Below, in pieces: positions 21,603-24,329 of a stretch of DNA of 24,329 nucleotides. The stretch is from a virus: IMG/VR virus record IMGVR_UViG_3300047551_000060, positions 1-24,329 of that record; one strand, given 5' to 3'. Every line of letters begins with the position of its first letter. The first letter of the stretch is position 1. The notes beneath the pieces are model-generated. The model saw only the letters and a list, made by a program, of their open reading frames with translations. It did not search any database and was not told the DNA's origin. A program made the position numbers and the translations under genes.

Positions 21603-22832
21603 TCACCATTTGTTTGTGACGGGCAGAACATCGACCATGACGGGCTTTGCCTTTTGCACTCTTCTCACGCCCTCGCAAGCGTATCTGAGCGCGTCAATCA
21701 CATGATTGTTTCTGTCATCTAGCCGAGGCGTTACCTTTTGCGTCAGTGGATCGATTTTATACGAATAATGGGTTAATTCGTCAATCGTGTGTTGACATCT
21801 CGGATGCACAATAATCTCAAACGATTTCAGCCACTCGACGCCTTCCTCAACTGAGTTCGGACCTTTGATTGCTGGCATGATTTTCTGAAAGCCATTTCGC
21901 CTCATATAACTGATCGTCTCAGGTCTACTTGAATCCGCAACGATAGGCCATTTCTCAGACTCTGGAACCGTTAAGAACAAACTCGGCGTGTCGGTAATCT
22001 CGCAACCAACCATATACGCCTCGTAATCCACATAAAGTTTTCGCCCTACTATGTGACAGCGAATCAAAACCGTTGGATCAATCGCAAAACCCCAATCCGC
22101 TCCGAGTCTGTGAACCGCATCATCTGGCGTATCAAACTCCTCGATCTTCCAATTTTTGAACACCCTCGATGAGCTGTTCGCCACATAACCACCGCGCCAG
22201 ACATGCGCGTACTTATCTGGATCTCGGCTGCGATCGTATTCCATTTCGTGCTTAAGCACATCAGGAAACCACGGATTGTCTTCAAAGTTTACTTCCACCA
22301 CAATTGCATTCGGCGGTGGATTTTCGCCTCTCAGTAAATAGTTCACCGGATCGCTAATATGGTTCGGATTCCATGTGAACCAGAGTTCTGAACCAGGCTT
22401 GCGGATCGTCGGCCTGAGCAGATCCAGGCTGCGCTGGGAAAGGCTCTGCGCCTCCTCAACCCAAGCCCTATCGTAGCCTTCTAAGGACTTTATGCTGTCA
22501 GCCGTGTGATTCTGCATACCTTGGAAAATAATCGCGCCATCGCCCTTCTTGGCCTTAATGACGGCCTCTTGCACCTCGAAATAAGCACCGGCATTCATCG
22601 CCTCGATCTTCAGCTCAAGCAGGCGTTTCACTGATTGCGAAAGCGACTTCTGCACTTCTCGGACACAAACCGAGCGGCTTGCAGGGTCCATAATGTGCGC
22701 CTCGATCATCAGCTCCGCAAAGAAATGACTTTTCCCGCTGCCGCGACCTCCGAAGGCTCCTTTGTAGCGAGCAGGCTTAATCAACGAAGCCGCCCAGCCT
22801 GGCGTCTCAATCCTTAAGGTTGTTTGCGCCAA
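21603..22832 (-). CDS. terL: Terminase large subunit (PBSX-type, packaging ATPase/nuclease)
   Basis: 409 aa. ATPase: Walker A GGRGSGKS (28-35), Walker B with WVEEAQ (acidic pair 126-127) and the coupling segment LWFTWNP (150-156). RNase H-like nuclease: ADWGFAIDP (D246), IVADSSRP (D300) and NHVIDALRYA (D380), the three acidic metal ligands. It cuts the concatemer and drives DNA into the head. The start must be TTG at 22832: an in-frame TAA lies two codons earlier, and the next Met is past the Walker A motif. The gene overlaps the small subunit by 26 nt and SD is weak, so translation is probably coupled. The nuclease and ATPase residues appear intact. Confidence 0.92.
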   Translation of the reverse strand: MAQTTLRIETPGWAASLIKPARYKGAFGGRGSGKSHFFAELMIEAHIMDPASRSVCVREVQKSLSQSVKRLLELKIEAMNAGAYFEVQEAVIKAKKGDGAIIFQGMQNHTADSIKSLEGYDRAWVEEAQSLSQRSLDLLRPTIRKPGSELWFTWNPNHISDPVNYLLRGENPPPNAIVVEVNFEDNPWFPDVLKHEMEYDRSRDPDKYAHVWRGGYVANSSSRVFKNWKIEEFDTPDDAVHRLGADWGFAIDPTVLIRCHIVGRKLYVDYEAYMVGCEITDTPSLFLTVPESEKWPIVADSSRPETISYMRRNGFQKIMPAIKGPNSVEEGVEWLKSFEIIVHPRCQHTIDELTHYSYKIDPLTQKVTPRLDDRNNHVIDALRYACEGVRRVQKAKPVMVDVLPVTNKW

Positions 22833-23265
22833 CGATTACTCGCTCGATCTTCTTAAACTCAATGGGCAAACCATCGATGCCGCTATGCTCGTGGCGCTGC
22901 ACTTCCTTCCATCCCATTTGACACTTTGACCACCAGATTTGCGCCGTCGTATCGCCTGCCATAGCCTTTTGGAAGATACCCTTGCCGACCTGGGCGTTTG
23001 CTTTAGCCTTGCCATTTAGCAGCTCAGCAGAGAACTTATCGCGCAGCGTGTCAACGTGAATGCCATCTCGAACCAGCGCCGCGATCTGCTCAAACGGCAC
23101 ACCATAGCCAGACAGCGCCTCTACTTGTTTTCGCTCTGAATCTGTCGGCTCAAACGGCTTGCGACCAGCGCCAGCCCGTGCGCCACCGTAGTTTCTAGAC
23201 TCAGTTTCATCTTTTTTAGGCGTTCGGGTTGATTTTTCAGGATCTAATTTCTTCGTTGCTTTCAT
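22807..23265 (-). CDS. terS: Terminase small subunit (probable)
   Basis: 152 aa from ATG at 23263-23265, chosen for the strong GGAGGT SD; the longer open frame runs into the methyltransferase gene. Basic N-terminus (MKATKKLDPEKSTRTPKKDE), GGARAGAGRKPFEPTDSERK (a common phage terminase N-terminal motif), then a helix-turn-helix region (VEALSGYGVPFEQIAALVRD, IHVDTLRDKF), a conserved FQKAMAGDTTAQIWWSKCQM (A-x-G-[DN]-x-x-A-x-x-[FW]-x-x-K pattern) and a C-terminal tail (FKKIERVIVG). Small subunits recognise pac or cos and load the large subunit; the order just before terL agrees. Overlaps the methyltransferase by 29 nt. Confidence 0.82.
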   Translation of the reverse strand: MKATKKLDPEKSTRTPKKDETESRNYGGARAGAGRKPFEPTDSERKQVEALSGYGVPFEQIAALVRDGIHVDTLRDKFSAELLNGKAKANAQVGKGIFQKAMAGDTTAQIWWSKCQMGWKEVQRHEHSGIDGLPIEFKKIERVIVGANNLKD

Positions 23266-24329
23266 TTGTAACCTCCGCGAAAGGTTCTCCTGTTTCTGCG
23301 TGCGTTGCAATTTTACCCGTAAAGTTCTGCCATCGCTTGACGATGACATCGCAGTATTTTGGGTCTAGTTCCATCAGATATGCAATACGGCCATTCTTTT
23401 CTGCCGCTACTAAAGTAGTGCCCGACCCTCCAAAACTATCCAAAACGATGTCACCGCCTTTAGTGTTGTTGAGCATTTGATATTCAAACAACGCGACAGG
23501 CTTCATTGTTGGATGCTCGCCGTTTCGACTAGGCTTATCAAATTCTAAAATAGTCGTTTGCTTTCTATCTGCTGCCCAAAGGTGGCCAGCGCCTTCTTTC
23601 CATCCGTACAAACAAGGCTCGTGCTTCCAGTGATAGTCCTGGCGTCCCATGACCATGCTGGACTTTTCCCAGATCAGGCACTGGCGGACAGTCCAGCCAG
23701 CGTCCTTGGCCGCGCCTCGGAAGTTGTAGCCTTCGGAATCAGCGTGCCAGATGTAGAACACAGCGCCAGGCTTCATGACCGTGTCGGCTGCCGTGTAAGC
23801 ATCGCGCAAGAATTGTCGGAATTGGTCGTCGCCCATCTCGTCGTTCTTGATCTTGAGCGCGTCCTTGGTCTTGCCCTCGTAGGCCACGTTGTAAGGTGGG
23901 TCGGTCAGCCACATGTCCACCAGCTGCTCTTTGCAGAGCTTGGCCAGGTCGTCCATGCTGGTGCTGTCGCCGCACAAGAGGCGGTGCTTGCCCATCACCC
24001 AGATGTCACCGGGCACGGTGCGCGGGGTTTCTGGCAGCGGTGGTGCGTCGTCTGGGTCGGTCAGGCCCTCCGTTCCGACGGGTGCCAGCAGCTCCTTGAT
24101 CTCGTCCAGGTCGAAGCCGGTCAGCTCGAGGTCAAAACCAAGTTCCTGCAAATCAGCAAACTCCACCTTGAGCATCTCAGTATCCCAGCCCGAATTGAGT
24201 GCAAGCCGATTGTCTGCAATTACATACGCTCGCTTTTGCGCTTCCGTAAGATGCTCGAGTCGAATGCACGGAACTTCGCTTAAGCCCAGCTTGCGAGCGG
24301 CAAGCACTCGTCCGTGGCCTGCAATGATT
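23237..24329 (-). CDS. ParB-like nuclease domain fused to beta-class DNA methyltransferase, 5' end outside window
   Basis: At least 363 residues in frame to the edge. The first visible residues read IIAGHGRVLAARKLGL, the ParB/sulfiredoxin-type motif, then RAYVIADNRLALNSGWD, so the gene starts beyond base 24329; a GTG at 24307 lies within this domain and is not the start. The methyltransferase follows: DPPY at residues 136-139 (counting from that GTG), then HPTMKPVALFEYQ (265-277) and VLDSFGGSGTTLVAAEKNGR (288-307), a IV-X-I order as in beta-class amino-methyltransferases (N6-adenine or N4-cytosine; DPPY favours N6-adenine). ParB-methyltransferase fusions are common in phages and may protect DNA or mark packaging sites. 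The central third is much richer in GC than its flanks. Confidence 0.9.
   Translation of the reverse strand, partial: IIAGHGRVLAARKLGLSEVPCIRLEHLTEAQKRAYVIADNRLALNSGWDTEMLKVEFADLQELGFDLELTGFDLDEIKELLAPVGTEGLTDPDDAPPLPETPRTVPGDIWVMGKHRLLCGDSTSMDDLAKLCKEQLVDMWLTDPPYNVAYEGKTKDALKIKNDEMGDDQFRQFLRDAYTAADTVMKPGAVFYIWHADSEGYNFRGAAKDAGWTVRQCLIWEKSSMVMGRQDYHWKHEPCLYGWKEGAGHLWAADRKQTTILEFDKPSRNGEHPTMKPVALFEYQMLNNTKGGDIVLDSFGGSGTTLVAAEKNGRIAYLMELDPKYCDVIVKRWQNFTGKIATHAETGEPFAEVTNESNEEIRS

Noticed and set aside
23266-23349. Longer start for the small terminase
   Set aside because: The 28 extra residues lie inside the methyltransferase frame; the ATG at 23265 has a strong GGAGGT SD and gives a normal small-terminase N-terminus.
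23558-24283. 241-aa open frame on the plus strand
   Set aside because: It is antisense to the methyltransferase and lies in the GC-rich block, where stop codons are rare by composition. It shows no known motif, and the minus frame has DPPY and FGGSGT motifs.
1-24329. tRNA genes, CRISPR arrays, insertion sequences, attachment site
   Set aside because: Reading both strands gave no cloverleaf with conserved T-loop, no regularly spaced repeats with unique spacers, no transposase and no terminal inverted repeats. Weak dispersed matches are expected by chance.

Overview
The window is a contiguous piece of the late (virion and lysis) region of a short-tailed, P22-like bacteriophage. Every gene I can support is on the minus strand, so the map is read from the right edge to the left. 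Coding density is very high: neighbours overlap by 4-30 nt (ATGA, GTGA, TAATG junctions) or sit 1-30 nt apart, the largest gap is about 87 nt, and no stretch above 300 nt lacks a gene. Most starts have a Shine-Dalgarno sequence of the GGAGG/AAGGAG type. The P22-type capsid, portal, gp4 and gp10 families, a GH24 lysozyme and two holin-like proteins point to a phage of a Gram-negative bacterium. The host genus cannot be told, and no integrase, repressor or replication gene lies in the window. I saw no tRNA, CRISPR array or insertion sequence.

Layout in transcription order (right to left). (1) 24329-21603: a ParB-like domain fused to a DNA methyltransferase (cut by the edge), small terminase, large terminase. 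(2) 21598-17411: portal, scaffolding protein and P22-type coat protein, the head-building core. (3) 17393-15935: a beta-rich virion protein and three small genes (56, 123 and 100 aa), the 56-aa one unusually short. (4) 15948-15451: gp4-like tail accessory factor. (5) 15443-10492: a receptor-binding and accessory cassette lying between the gp4 and gp10 homologues. It holds a stand-alone P22-type head-binding domain, a fibre-like protein and a beta-helix spike without its own head-binding domain, then several small proteins, including one with an HExxH motif and one membrane protein. (6) 10489-8218: gp10-like tail protein and a probable tail needle made of a helical stalk with 25-residue repeats and a C1q/TNF-like knob. 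(7) 8221-7082: three small genes in the place of P22 gene 14. (8) 7089-2474: three proteins that match P22 ejection proteins gp7, gp20 and gp16 in order and rough size. (9) 2429-1: lysis region with a small holin, a metallophosphoesterase, a 3-TM holin-like protein, an HNH endonuclease and the start of a GH24 endolysin (cut by the left edge).

Working together: the terminase pumps DNA through the portal into a coat shell assembled on the scaffold. The gp4-, gp10- and needle-like proteins close the portal, the spike/adaptor set recognises the host surface, the three ejection proteins leave with the DNA, and the holins and lysozyme release progeny. The parts most worth a second look are the split tailspike inside the tail-machine operon, the repeat-built needle, the GC-mosaic ParB-methyltransferase next to the terminase, the HNH gene coupled on both sides inside the lysis operon, and several small uncharacterised proteins.
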